DNA from: an uncultured Gammaproteobacteria bacterium
GTDB taxonomy: Bacteria > Pseudomonadota > Gammaproteobacteria > Arenicellales > JAANXG01
Assembly (NCBI GenBank): GCA_947258785.1
Contig: CAMYJT010000022.1
Coordinates: forward strand, 32,644-88,971
Direction: 5' to 3'
DNA length: 56,328 bases
Below, in pieces: positions 17,998 to 27,264 of this stretch. The notes beneath the pieces were generated by a model. The model had not been told where the DNA came from, did no database searches, and saw nothing but the letters and a program-made list of their open reading frames with translations. The first letter of the stretch is position 1. Every line of letters starts with the position of its first letter. The translations under genes were made by a program, and so were the position numbers.

Positions 17998-19695
17998 ATG
18001 CCGACTATCTTCTTTCTCATTTTTCGGCGTCTGCGAAATCCGCTGATTTTGCTGGTTTGCGTCTATGCCATAGCGGTGCTCGGCTTGACGTTGATACCCG
18101 GCGTGGACGACCAGGGACAGCCTTGGCGGATGGGTTTCTTCCATGCCTTCTACTTCGTAAGCTTTATGGGCTCTACGATTGGGTTCGGAGAGATTCCCTA
18201 CCCGTTTACCGATGAGCAGCGATTGTGGGTGCTGTTTTGCATCTACACCTCGGTCTTCGTTTGGTTGTACTCCATCGGTACCGTTCTCAGCCTGGTGCAG
18301 AATCCTGCATTCCGATACGCGGTGACCCATACCGCGTTCCGCCGCAACGTGCAGCGGATCGTGGAACCGTTCTACGTGGTCTGTGGCTACGGCGACACCG
18401 GCAGGCTGCTGATCCACGGCCTGGTGCGGCGTGGCATTCGCGCCGTGATCCTGGATTACAACCAAGACCGTATCAATAATCTGGAGCTCACCAATTTGGA
18501 CATCTTTGTCCCCGGACTGCAAGCGGATGTCTCGGATCCGGAAAATCTAATCACCGCAGGGCTGAAACACATCCGCTGCGCCGGTGTCGTGGCGCTGACC
18601 AACGACGATCGTACAAATCTGAAAGTCGCCATCACCAGTAAGCTCCTGAATCCAGACCTGCCGGTCATCTGCCGATCGGAGATCCACGACGTCGGCCTGA
18701 ATATGGAATCCTTCGGTACCGACCAGATCATCAACCCATTTGAGCTGTTTGCAGACCGCTTGGCGATGGCACTGCACTCGCCGGCCGGATACATCATCCA
18801 CGAGTGGCTCACCAGCAGCCCGGACACACCACTGTCCGAACCATTGTTCCCGCCCAAGGGGCGCTGGGTACTGTGCGGTTACGGCCGCTTTGGCAAGGCG
18901 ATGGAGCGTTACCTGAGTTTTGAAGGCGTCGAGGCGACAATCATCGAGGCCGACCCCGCGCTGACCCAGGCGCCGGCCGATTCGGTGCTGGGACGCGGCA
19001 CCGAGGCGGTGACCCTGCGGCAGGCGGGTATCGAGCAGGCCGTCGGAATCGTCGCCGGTACCGACGACGATGCCAACAATCTGTCCATCATCATGACGGC
19101 AAGGGAACTCAATCCCGCCCTGTTCACCGTCGGGCGTCAGAATAAGCAGGAAAACCATCCTCTGTTCGAGGCCGCCGAGCTGAATATGGTGCTGCAGCGC
19201 AGTGACTTCATCGCGCGCACGGCGATCACCCTGATCACAAATCCGCTGCTGGCCGAATTCTTCCGTACAGTGGACACCGAGGATGAGGAGACCAACAATG
19301 TACTGGCCAGCCGCATCAGCGGCGTAGCGGGCGCCCGTGTGCCGGTCACCTGGACCATCGACGTCAGCAAGAACGCAGCCCCGGCCTTAGCCATCCGCCT
19401 GTTCCAGAAGGCCGTGACTAGACTCGGTGAAATTACGATCGATCCCAGCGATCGCACACACCCCCTCCCCTGCATAGCGCTGCTGTTGAAACGGGGCCCC
19501 AACTGCCAACTGCTGCCGTCCCCCGACACCGAGTTAGCTCTCGGTGACCGGGTGCTCTTCTGCGGCCGGCAGGCCACGTACGCCCGGATGCGATCGACGG
19601 TGGTGAACCAGAATACCTTGGCGTATGTCGTCGGTCAGGTGGAGCCGCGCCTAGGGTCCCGGCGTCCCACCCCGAAGCCGGGCGCCGCACGCTGA
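17998..19695 (+). CDS. potassium channel family protein with two RCK/TrkA-N domains
   Basis: 565 residues. An N-terminal two-helix pore region contains the selectivity filter TIGFGE (T60-E65). Two RCK-type Rossmann domains follow: VVCGYGDTGRLL (~125) and WVLCGYGRFGKAM (~285). A C-terminal TrkA-C-like part comes last. This fits a ligand-gated K+ channel in the inner membrane. It is probably cotranscribed with the DUF6394 gene 16 bases upstream. TIGFGE replaces the more usual TVGYGD, a variant seen in some bacterial channels. Confidence 0.88.
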   Translation: MPTIFFLIFRRLRNPLILLVCVYAIAVLGLTLIPGVDDQGQPWRMGFFHAFYFVSFMGSTIGFGEIPYPFTDEQRLWVLFCIYTSVFVWLYSIGTVLSLVQNPAFRYAVTHTAFRRNVQRIVEPFYVVCGYGDTGRLLIHGLVRRGIRAVILDYNQDRINNLELTNLDIFVPGLQADVSDPENLITAGLKHIRCAGVVALTNDDRTNLKVAITSKLLNPDLPVICRSEIHDVGLNMESFGTDQIINPFELFADRLAMALHSPAGYIIHEWLTSSPDTPLSEPLFPPKGRWVLCGYGRFGKAMERYLSFEGVEATIIEADPALTQAPADSVLGRGTEAVTLRQAGIEQAVGIVAGTDDDANNLSIIMTARELNPALFTVGRQNKQENHPLFEAAELNMVLQRSDFIARTAITLITNPLLAEFFRTVDTEDEETNNVLASRISGVAGARVPVTWTIDVSKNAAPALAIRLFQKAVTRLGEITIDPSDRTHPLPCIALLLKRGPNCQLLPSPDTELALGDRVLFCGRQATYARMRSTVVNQNTLAYVVGQVEPRLGSRRPTPKPGAAR

Positions 19696-19706
19696 TCGCA
19701 CCTGTT

Positions 19707-19723
19707 CCGGCGCATCGCGCCGG
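19707..19723 (+). terminator. G+C-rich hairpin after the channel gene
   Basis: CCGGCGC-ATC-GCGCCGG, a perfect 7-base-pair stem 12 bases after the channel stop codon. It has no T-run, so it is at most a weak intrinsic terminator or a 3'-end stabiliser. Confidence 0.35.
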
Positions 19724-19753
19724 GTTGGGGAGATAAGAAAGTCAACTGAGGGC

Positions 19754-19782
19754 TTGACAAGTCTTAGCCTTCGACTTATGCT
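19754..19782 (+). promoter_or_regulatory. sigma-70 promoter for phasin gene
   Basis: TTGACA at 19754-19759 and TATGCT at 19777-19782, with an ideal 17-base spacer, 60 bases before the phasin start. This is the clearest promoter in the window and fits strong expression of a granule protein. Confidence 0.75.
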
Positions 19783-19787
19783 GCATC

Positions 19788-19819
19788 GCAACAATGTTGC
19801 AGCGCACAAATTCGTGCGC
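19788..19819 (+). promoter_or_regulatory. two hairpins in phasin 5' leader
   Basis: GCAAC-AAT-GTTGC (19788-19800) is followed at once by GCGCAC-AAATTC-GTGCGC (19802-19819). Both fall in the short untranslated leader between the promoter and the ribosome site (GGAG at ~19828). They may stabilise the mRNA or tune translation; no riboswitch family is recognised. Confidence 0.4.
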
Positions 19820-19841
19820 CCGAATCTTGGAGACCCATACC

Positions 19842-20210
19842 ATGCAGAAGCAAGTACTAGAGGCAGTAAACAACGCCGTCGAGACCGCCTACGCGGCATC
19901 CAAGGAAGTCATCGACATCAATACCAACGCCGTTGAGAGCCTGATCGAGAAACAGTTGGATGTGTTGAGCCAGACCGTAGATTTTGGCGTCAAACAGGCC
20001 AAACTGGTCGGCGAAGTGAAGGACGTCAAAGCAGCACTTAGTGCCCAGACGCAGTTGATGGAGTCCGTGGCCGAGCAAGCCGTCGAGAACGTGCGCGACG
20101 TGATGGCGATCGCCAACAAGACGCGGGCCGCTTACGACAAGCTGGTCAACAAGGGCGTAAAAGAAGCGGTCGCCGCCATCAAACCGAAGGCGAGCCAAAA
20201 AGCCGCCTGA
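19842..20210 (+). CDS. phasin family protein
   Basis: 122 residues from the ATG at 19842, placed after a GGAG site; an earlier in-frame start at 19794 would sit in the leader hairpins. The protein is almost all amphipathic helix with heptad character and an alanine/lysine tail (KPKASQKAA). Motifs such as VDFGVKQAKLVGEVKD fit phasins, which coat polyhydroxyalkanoate granules. No PHA synthase is in the window. It is monocistronic, with its own promoter and terminator. Confidence 0.82.
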   Translation: MQKQVLEAVNNAVETAYAASKEVIDINTNAVESLIEKQLDVLSQTVDFGVKQAKLVGEVKDVKAALSAQTQLMESVAEQAVENVRDVMAIANKTRAAYDKLVNKGVKEAVAAIKPKASQKAA

Positions 20211-20245
20211 GCCGGCCTCGACAGCAGTCAATATTCCTCCTCCTA

Positions 20246-20290
20246 TGACAGCCCCTGCGGTGAGCTCTCACCGCAGGGGTCGTCATTTTA
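20246..20290 (+). terminator. intrinsic terminator of phasin gene
   Basis: A 13-base-pair perfect stem (20252-20264 with 20267-20279) with a tiny loop. It is extended by TGAC/GTCA outside a 2-base mismatch and followed by a short T-rich run (20286-20290). It lies 36 bases after the phasin stop codon. Confidence 0.85.
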
Positions 20291-20435
20291 TCGGCCCTGG
20301 ATACGGGGTCTGGTGTTTGTCGGATCAAATCGTTTTTTCCTTTTTTCCCCGCCGCGAATCCAGGGTAAAGTATGCGATTCGACCACCCACCGAACCCTGA
20401 CCCCGGTGCGGTGGTGGTAACCGTGAGCCACTGAT

Positions 20436-21137
20436 ATGTCCACACCTATTTGCGTAATTGCCGGAGCAGGACCGGGCAACGGATTATCGTTTGCACGCAA
20501 GTTCACCAGTGAAGGCCACCGGGTGGCGCTGCTGGCCCGCCAGCCCGACAATCTTGCCCTGTTGCGCCAACATCTCCCAAACGCCAGCGTCTACGAGTGC
20601 GACGTGACCCAGGCGCCGCAGATTGAAACCACCTTTACGGCCATAGGCCGGGAACTCGGACCGGTGAACACCCTGATCTACAACGCCGGCGCAAGCGCAT
20701 TCGGGAGTCTGGACGAGATCAGCGCGGCGCAGCTGGAGGCCGCCTGGCGGGTAAACACTTGGGGATTTTTCAGCTGTGTGAAACAAGTGCTGCCGGACCT
20801 GCGGGAGGCCGGCCACGGCACTGTCATCGTCATCGGGGCGACCGCATCGTTGCGCGGGGGAGAGAAGTTTGCCGCGTTTGCGTCGGCCAAGGGCGCACAG
20901 CATAACCTTGCCCAGTCGATGGCCCGGCACCTGGGTCCCGAGGGGATACACGTGGCCTATGTGATTATCGATGGCGCCATCGATCAGCCGCGCACCCGAG
21001 AATTCCTGCCTGACAAGGGGGACGAATTTTTCCTCAATCCCGACCACATCGCCGACGCGGTGTACTATTTGGCCGAGCAACCCAGGTCGGCCTGGACCTT
21101 CGAACTCGACCTGCGACCGTTCAAGGAGCGGTGGTGA
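20436..21137 (+). CDS. SDR-family protein with Phe in place of the catalytic Tyr
   Basis: 233 residues with a Rossmann start CVIAGAGPGNGLSFARKF, the NAG motif (YNAGAS) and the active-site segment GATASLRGGEKFAAFASAK. The usual YxxxK is F148-A-S-A-K152. The lysine and serine are present but the catalytic tyrosine is not, so ordinary reductase or dehydrogenase chemistry is doubtful. Related SDRs with this segment are, as I recall, common in proteobacteria, so it is probably a subfamily trait. It overlaps the next gene by 4 bases. Confidence 0.85.
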   Translation: MSTPICVIAGAGPGNGLSFARKFTSEGHRVALLARQPDNLALLRQHLPNASVYECDVTQAPQIETTFTAIGRELGPVNTLIYNAGASAFGSLDEISAAQLEAAWRVNTWGFFSCVKQVLPDLREAGHGTVIVIGATASLRGGEKFAAFASAKGAQHNLAQSMARHLGPEGIHVAYVIIDGAIDQPRTREFLPDKGDEFFLNPDHIADAVYYLAEQPRSAWTFELDLRPFKERW

Positions 21138-21589
21138 GCGAACGCGCGACACCCACACCCGAGTCCGGTGATGGCGGCTCCCGTCCCCCCGGAGGCCGTG
21201 AGCCGGTGATCCGCATTATCCCGATGCCCCAGGACACCAATCCCGGTGGCGACATCTTTGGAGGCTGGATCATGTCTCACGTCGACCTGGCCGGAAGCAT
21301 CATTGCCGCGCGGCGCGCTAACGGACGTGTCGTCACCATCGCCGTCAATTCGTTCACCTTTCGAAAGCCGGTATTTGTGGGCGACCTGGTCAGCATCTAT
21401 GGAGACGTACTGCGGGTCGGCAACACCTCGGTGACCGTAGCGTTGCAGGTGTTCGCCGAACGGCGTTGGCCCAGTGGTGCACCCGGTCGTTGTGTCAAAG
21501 TGACCGAGGCGGACCTCACCTACGTCGCCATTGACGACAAGCGGCGCCCGCGATCGATTCCCAGCATTGCTACGGCTGCGGACGGCTGA
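21134..21589 (+). CDS. acyl-CoA thioesterase, YciA/BACH-like hot-dog
   Basis: 151 residues. Motifs PQDTNPGGDIFGGWIMSHVD (~34-53) and VTIAVNSFTFRKPVFVGDL match the YciA-type acyl-CoA thioesterases. Two GTG codons are possible starts (21131 and 21134). I prefer 21134: it lies 5 bases after AAGGAG and gives a GTGA overlap with the SDR stop, implying translational coupling. The pairing suggests joint action on acyl-CoA substrates. Confidence 0.87.
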   Translation: MSERATPTPESGDGGSRPPGGREPVIRIIPMPQDTNPGGDIFGGWIMSHVDLAGSIIAARRANGRVVTIAVNSFTFRKPVFVGDLVSIYGDVLRVGNTSVTVALQVFAERRWPSGAPGRCVKVTEADLTYVAIDDKRRPRSIPSIATAADG

Positions 21590-21625
21590 AGCCCCTACCG
21601 GCCGACCAACCGGCAATATACCCGC

Positions 21626-22516
21626 TCAACCGCGCTCGATCCGGTTGCCGCCGCCACGCTTAGCTTGGTACATCGAGGCATCGGCACGGCCCACCAGTTG
21701 TTCCATCGTTAAGCCCGGTTGCAGTTCAACGACACCCAGGCTCATGGAAACCACCGGTGCTGGCTCGTCGCTATCACCGCGCTCGTCTCCACGGTCCGTC
21801 CAGCCGTCTGCGAAGGCGCCCCGGATCCGTTCGGCGATGACACAGGTCTCGACTTCCGTAGTCTCCGGCAGCAGCACCATAAACTCGTCGCCGCCGTACC
21901 GGAACGCTGCATCGGTCTTGCGAATGGCGGCCTGGACCGTTCTGCTGGCGAAACGCAAAGCCTCATCGCCCCGAAGGTGCCCGAAGTGGTCGTTGATCCG
22001 TTTGAAGCCGTCGATATCGGCACAGATCAGACTGAGGGGGCGGCGATAGCGATGCGCTCGATCGACTTCGATGTTCAATACCGCGTGAAAGTGCCGCCGA
22101 TTGTACAGGCCAGTAAGATCGTCGGTGTTGGCAAGCTGCTTGAGTCGGGCCTCCAGGCGCTTCTGTTCGGTTAGGTCCTGAAAAAAGCCGACGCTGCCGA
22201 TCTCCACGCCGTTTTGCATCAACAGCGCCGCCGACAACCGGATGTCGATTACCCGCCCGCCGCGGGACAACAATCGCGTTTCGTAACCCTGCAGGCGTTG
22301 ACCGTGACTGGCGTATAACAAACGCTTCACTTGCTGGGCCTCGGCAACCGACGGGTAAAGCCTGGTGATGTGCAGACAGTTCAACACCTCTTGCTCGGGG
22401 TACCCCAACAACATCTCCGAGGCAGAATTGAACAGCGAGATCACACCGTTGCGCTCGACCCCGATAATGGGATCGGGACAGACAGCGATCAGCTGACTGA
22501 CGCCGTGTTCAAACAT
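21626..22516 (-). CDS. diguanylate cyclase with PAS domain
   Basis: 296 residues. An N-terminal PAS domain (~5-115, with FFQDLTEQKRLEARLKQL as linker helix) is followed by a GGDEF domain (DDLTGLYNRR start, active-site GGDEF at 208-212). The product-inhibition site RxxD is present as R199-K-T-D202, five residues before GGDEF. It therefore probably makes c-di-GMP from two GTP under feedback control. There is no transmembrane helix. An in-frame stop just upstream supports the ATG at 22516. Confidence 0.93.
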   Translation of the reverse strand: MFEHGVSQLIAVCPDPIIGVERNGVISLFNSASEMLLGYPEQEVLNCLHITRLYPSVAEAQQVKRLLYASHGQRLQGYETRLLSRGGRVIDIRLSAALLMQNGVEIGSVGFFQDLTEQKRLEARLKQLANTDDLTGLYNRRHFHAVLNIEVDRAHRYRRPLSLICADIDGFKRINDHFGHLRGDEALRFASRTVQAAIRKTDAAFRYGGDEFMVLLPETTEVETCVIAERIRGAFADGWTDRGDERGDSDEPAPVVSMSLGVVELQPGLTMEQLVGRADASMYQAKRGGGNRIERG

Positions 22517-22618
22517 CTGTAGATGTGAGATCCGATCACCGTACTCCGTAACTATAGACAGAAACGACTCACGAGTCGGCGGCGGCGCCGCTGGTTGGTT
22601 CGGACGCGACTGTGCAGG

Positions 22619-23458
22619 CTAACTCAGTGATTCCGCAAGCAGCCCCGGCGGAACCGTGCCGGCGTAAGTGACCGAGGCGGTGCCCCAGGCGACCGCAGTC
22701 TCCAGGGCCTTCTGCATGGCGCCGCCGGCAGCCAGAACGTGCGTCAATCCGGCGGCGAACACGTCGCCGGCGCCAGTGGAGTCAACCACCTCGACAGTCG
22801 GGGCAGCGACGGTGAGGACCGCTCCGTCTCCGAATGCGGTTGCGCCCCGGGCACCGTCGGTGACGACCACCCAGCGCAGCGGCGTGCCGGCCACCCGCCT
22901 GGCAGCGGCAAAGGGATCGTCCAGAAACGATGCATCGAGATCCGACACCGATCCAAGCAGCACCTGGGCGGGCCGGAACCCGTCGTGAACCGGAGGCACG
23001 TGTGCGACGACGGTCCGGTCCCGGACCCACGCGGCCAGCACCGGTGTCAGCGCCGGATCCGCGCTGCGTACGTAACAGCAGTCGGCCGGCACGTCGACCA
23101 GCGTCTGGGGTAAGCAAACAGCCGTTCGCGCCAGATTGACCACCGTACGCTCACCGCGGTTGTCGAGCATGACCAAGGAACGGGTGGTCTGCCCCGCGTG
23201 ACGATCGATCAGGCCGATCTCCACACCATGGCTGGCAAGCTCGGTCACCAACCGTACGCCCTCCTTGTCGTCACCCACCGCGCTCAAAACCAGCGCACGG
23301 TCGCCGGACCCGACGAGCGCCAGTGCGGTGTTGGCGGCCCCGCCCCCGATGCGGCAGCCACCCCAGCGGCCGGCGTTGTGTGACCCGGCCCGCAGTGGGT
23401 TGCTCAAATGTACCACTTCGTCCCAGGCCACCGAGCCGATGATCAGGATGGTCGCCAC
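22619..23458 (-). CDS. PfkB-family carbohydrate/nucleoside kinase
   Basis: About 279 residues from a GTG at 23458 (VATILIIGSVAWDEVV); the frame reaches 23530, and the start is not fixed by a clear ribosome site. It has the ribokinase-fold N-terminal IGGGAANTALAL and the C-terminal anion-hole and base motif DSTGAGDVFAAG (~D233 region). The sugar or nucleoside substrate is unknown. The gene ends 103 bases before the diguanylate cyclase start on the same strand. Confidence 0.88.
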   Translation of the reverse strand: MATILIIGSVAWDEVVHLSNPLRAGSHNAGRWGGCRIGGGAANTALALVGSGDRALVLSAVGDDKEGVRLVTELASHGVEIGLIDRHAGQTTRSLVMLDNRGERTVVNLARTAVCLPQTLVDVPADCCYVRSADPALTPVLAAWVRDRTVVAHVPPVHDGFRPAQVLLGSVSDLDASFLDDPFAAARRVAGTPLRWVVVTDGARGATAFGDGAVLTVAAPTVEVVDSTGAGDVFAAGLTHVLAAGGAMQKALETAVAWGTASVTYAGTVPPGLLAESLS

Positions 23459-23778
23459 AATCTGGTTCCAGTCAGCCGCACGGTGGCGCGCTTCGTGTCG
23501 GTCCGGGTGGAGCCGTCCGAGTCCCGGCACCGCTTCGCGTCGTGTTCATGAGGCCGACCAGGGTACGAAAACTCGCCGGTGCTGTACAACGGCATAGGCG
23601 TTGTTCGACGGCGGCCGCGGGGCATGTGGAGAGTGACCGGACAATTTCGGAGACCTGCATGCGGTGTGTGGTGGCAGCGCGGCCGCGGGGGAACCGGGAA
23701 ACGCCGGTCCAGAATTGGAGTTATAGTAGCCCAACATCGTGACCTGACCCGGTATGCCCGGCCTGCCTGGAACAAAGG

Positions 23779-26700
23779 ATGACCTCGATCACCGAGCAAC
23801 TCAATTTCTCCGACCTGCAGAGCCTTGAGGGGCTGCGGCGGTTGGACCGTGATTTCCTATCCGACCTGCACCAACACGATGCGAACATCCACTCCGAACT
23901 CCTGCGCTACCGGGACTGCGACGCCGTATTCGGAGCCTTAGCGACGAGTCGGCTGTTGCTGGCCGTGGCGCCGGTGCTCGAGCGGTTTCTGGTTCACCGG
24001 TTCGGCATCGAAGCGGTTCTCGACACCCACCGCACGGCGATCACCCGCCACAATGTGGTGTCCGAATTCAAGCACGAGTTTGTCCAACGGCGGGTTCGCC
24101 GGCTGCGCGGTGACGCCGGCACCTCGCTGGTATCGCTCGAGGAATGGCTCGACACAGGGATCACCGCAGATCCGGATGCACAGGGTGATCGCGAGCTTGC
24201 GGTCGCCCGATTCGCCATCACGCTACTCGACGACCCGGAGCTCAACACCGATGCCATTGAGCGGATGACCGCGTGGTGCGCCCTGGCGCGCCGCCAACCG
24301 CGGGCGGCCGGTGTGGAGGCCTGGGTCAGCTTCCGCCTGCCGCAACCCGTCGACCCCGCCCGGCTGGTGCCCTTGCGGAAATCGGTCGGGGACGTTGCTG
24401 GCCGGATCGAGGCACAGACCGACGCCCTCCGACGCCGCGATGGGTTTACCCTCACCGACCCCAGGATGCCAATAAGAGAAATCATAAGTCAAATACACTA
24501 TTGTGTTTATTGCCATGAAAATGAAGGAGATTTTTGCTCAAAGGGTTTTCCAAAAAAGAAACAACAGCCGGAATTGGGTCTCAAGGTCAATGCTCTCGGC
24601 GTGACCCTCACCGGGTGTCCCCTGGAGGAGAAGATCTCCGAGATGCACGTGTTGAAGCGGGACGGACGGAGTCTGGCCGCCCTGGCCGTGGCCATGGTCG
24701 ACAACCCGATGATTCCAGCCACCGGGCACCGCATCTGCAACGACTGCATGAAAGCCTGCATCTATCAGAAACAAGACCCGGTCGACATACCGCAGATCGA
24801 GACCCGGGTGTTGACCGACGTCCTGGCACTGCCCTGGGGCGTCGAACTCTACGACCTGCTGGTGCGCTGGAATCCGCTACGGCGCCGTCAGTACCTGCCG
24901 CAGCGCTACAACGGACGCAAGGTGCTGATCGTCGGCATGGGGCCCGCCGGCTTCACCATGGCCCACCACCTGAGCATGGAGGGCTGCGCGGTGGTCGGGA
25001 TTGACGGGCTCAAGATCGAGCCACTGCCGCGCCAGTTGCTCGATAAGCCGGTACGCGATTACGAATCGCTGTGCGAGTCACTGGATGAACGTATCATGGC
25101 CGGATTCGGAGGCGTTGCCGAGTACGGCATCACCGTGCGCTGGGACAAGAATTTTCTGAAACTCATCTATTTGACCCTCGCTCGCCGCACGAGCTTCCAG
25201 ATGTTCGGCGGGGTGCGTCTGGGCGGCACCGTCACCCTGGACGACGCTTGGTCACTGGGCTTCGACCACGTGTGCCTGGCCACAGGGGCGGGACTACCCC
25301 GGGTGATCAGCATGGGCAACAGCTTGGCGCGCGGCATGCGCCAGGCCAACGACTTCCTGATGGCGCTGCAGCTGACCGGCGCCGCCAAAACCGACAGCTT
25401 AGCCAAGCTACAGGTGCGGCTTCCGGCATTGGTGATTGGCGGCGGCCTCACCGCCATCGACGCCGCAACCGAGATCCAGGCCTACTACATCAAGCAGGTG
25501 GAAAAACTCCTCGACCGCGTGGAACGTTTGCAACAGGCGCACGGCGCGGCTGCGGTGAGTGCGGGTCTGGACGAGGAATCCAGACTGACCCTGAACGAAT
25601 TCCTCGACCATGGGCGCGCCGTGCGCCGGGAACGGCTCCGGGCCGAGGCGGCCGGAGTGACCCCGGACTTCAATCCACTGCTCCGGCAATGGGGCGGGGT
25701 CACCATCGTCTACCGCCGCAGCATTAACGAATCCCCGGCTTATCTGCGCAATCACGAAGAGGTGATCAAGGCGATGGAGGAAGGGGTGCTCTACCTCGAA
25801 GGACTGGAGCCGCTGCGCGCCGTACTGGACCGCTTCGGGCACGTTGAGACCCTGGTGTGCCGCCGCCGACAACGACAGGCCGGGCGCTGGATGTCGACCA
25901 GCCAGGAGGTGGCGTTGCCGGCCCGTGCCATACTCGTCGCCGCCGGGACATTTCCGAATACGATTTACGAGCACGAGCACCCCGGTTCCCTCGAGATAGA
26001 AAATAATCACTTTCTCACCCACGTTGCCCATCCCGGTCGCATCCAACCGGTGCAGGCCGCCGACCACTGCAAGGCCGCCGAGTTCGGACCGTTCACCTCC
26101 TACGATCGTGATCACCGGCGCGTGAGCTTCATCGGCGATGCGCACCCGGTCTTTCACGGCAGCGTGGTCAAGGCCATCGCCTCGGCCTACCGCAGTTATC
26201 CGGAAATCATGGCCGACCTACTCGCCACGCCGGTATCCGGCGGGAACGCCGAATCCCACGCGGCGTTCCGGGACACCATCGCAGAGTGCCTGACTACGCG
26301 CGTCGATACCATCAATGCCGATCACCCGATGATCGTTGAGTTGTGGGTGCGCGCGCCGCTCGCGGCGCGGAACTACCGGCCCGGCCAGTTCTTCCGGCTG
26401 CAGACCTTCGAAACGCTGAGTCCCAAACGCCACGGCACACGCCTGCAGATTCCGCTGTACACCGTGAGCGGCGCCGGGGTGCGCGGGGACTGTATGCGCC
26501 TGCTGTTGCTGCGCTACGGTGCCGACGCCCGCCTCGCCGCTCAGCTCAAACCCGGAGACCCGATTGTCCTGATGGGTCCTACGGGCGCGCCCGCGAGCAT
26601 CACCACCGATAAGACGATCATGGTCATCGCCGGGAGCTGGGGCGCCGCCGTCATGCTGGGACTGGGGCCGGCGCTGCGTGCGCAGGGCAATCGAGTGCTG

Positions 26701-27264
26701 TACATCGCCGCCTACGACGAGGCCGATCAGCTCTATTGCCAGGATGAGCTGGAACAGTGCGCCGATCAGATCATTTGGTCCACCGCCACCGGAGCGCGCA
26801 TCACCCCGCATCGGCCACGGGACGTCAGCGTGCAGAGCAACGACGTCATCGACTTGCTGGGCCGCTACCATCGCGGCGACTGGTCTACGCCCGCCGATGC
26901 GATCCCTCTGAATCAGGTCGACGAGGTGCTGGTTATGGGCTCCACCGGTCTGTTGCGGGCACTGCAGACGGCCATGGGATCCGCGCTGCGATCGGTGTTC
27001 CGACAGGACGTAAACATCGTCGGCACCGTGGGCAGCCCCATGCAGTGCATGCTGAAGGGCGTCTGTGCCCAGTGCCTGCAGTGGCAGATCGATCCGGACA
27101 CTGGGGAGCGCACGCGCGCGGTGTTTTCCTGTGCCATGCAGGACCAACCTCTGATGTGGATCGATGTCGACAACCTGGCCGCGCGCCAGGCCCAGAACCG
27201 CCTTCAGGATCACCTTACCTCACTGTGGGTCGACCACGTGCTGCAATCGGGAAACGGCAACTAA
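23779..27264 (+). CDS. 1161-residue multidomain Fe-S flavoprotein (GltD-like plus ferredoxin-reductase-like)
   Basis: Residues ~1-230 are helical and unrecognised. Next comes a cysteine cluster: C242-x2-C245, C253, and then C320-x2-C323-x3-C327 in CNDCMKAC, as in the Fe-S region of glutamate-synthase small-subunit-like proteins. An FAD/NAD(P) oxidoreductase domain starts with GRKVLIVGMGPAGFTM (~379). The C-terminal ~300 residues resemble a ferredoxin-reductase/PyrK unit (RPGQFFRLQ), ending with C1090-x5-C1096-x2-C1099 and C1118, likely another Fe-S site. It should move electrons between NAD(P)H and an unknown acceptor. A low-G+C patch covers the first cysteines. Confidence 0.8.
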   Translation: MTSITEQLNFSDLQSLEGLRRLDRDFLSDLHQHDANIHSELLRYRDCDAVFGALATSRLLLAVAPVLERFLVHRFGIEAVLDTHRTAITRHNVVSEFKHEFVQRRVRRLRGDAGTSLVSLEEWLDTGITADPDAQGDRELAVARFAITLLDDPELNTDAIERMTAWCALARRQPRAAGVEAWVSFRLPQPVDPARLVPLRKSVGDVAGRIEAQTDALRRRDGFTLTDPRMPIREIISQIHYCVYCHENEGDFCSKGFPKKKQQPELGLKVNALGVTLTGCPLEEKISEMHVLKRDGRSLAALAVAMVDNPMIPATGHRICNDCMKACIYQKQDPVDIPQIETRVLTDVLALPWGVELYDLLVRWNPLRRRQYLPQRYNGRKVLIVGMGPAGFTMAHHLSMEGCAVVGIDGLKIEPLPRQLLDKPVRDYESLCESLDERIMAGFGGVAEYGITVRWDKNFLKLIYLTLARRTSFQMFGGVRLGGTVTLDDAWSLGFDHVCLATGAGLPRVISMGNSLARGMRQANDFLMALQLTGAAKTDSLAKLQVRLPALVIGGGLTAIDAATEIQAYYIKQVEKLLDRVERLQQAHGAAAVSAGLDEESRLTLNEFLDHGRAVRRERLRAEAAGVTPDFNPLLRQWGGVTIVYRRSINESPAYLRNHEEVIKAMEEGVLYLEGLEPLRAVLDRFGHVETLVCRRRQRQAGRWMSTSQEVALPARAILVAAGTFPNTIYEHEHPGSLEIENNHFLTHVAHPGRIQPVQAADHCKAAEFGPFTSYDRDHRRVSFIGDAHPVFHGSVVKAIASAYRSYPEIMADLLATPVSGGNAESHAAFRDTIAECLTTRVDTINADHPMIVELWVRAPLAARNYRPGQFFRLQTFETLSPKRHGTRLQIPLYTVSGAGVRGDCMRLLLLRYGADARLAAQLKPGDPIVLMGPTGAPASITTDKTIMVIAGSWGAAVMLGLGPALRAQGNRVLYIAAYDEADQLYCQDELEQCADQIIWSTATGARITPHRPRDVSVQSNDVIDLLGRYHRGDWSTPADAIPLNQVDEVLVMGSTGLLRALQTAMGSALRSVFRQDVNIVGTVGSPMQCMLKGVCAQCLQWQIDPDTGERTRAVFSCAMQDQPLMWIDVDNLAARQAQNRLQDHLTSLWVDHVLQSGNGN

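Noticed and set aside
24470..24562. A+T-rich patch considered as an inserted element or an intron
   Set aside because: The frame stays open and encodes the expected Fe-S cysteine motif with normal spacing to the next motif.
26218..27213. 331-residue antisense frame inside the multidomain flavoprotein gene
   Set aside because: It is a shadow of the G+C-rich third-position pattern; the sense frame carries clear motifs.
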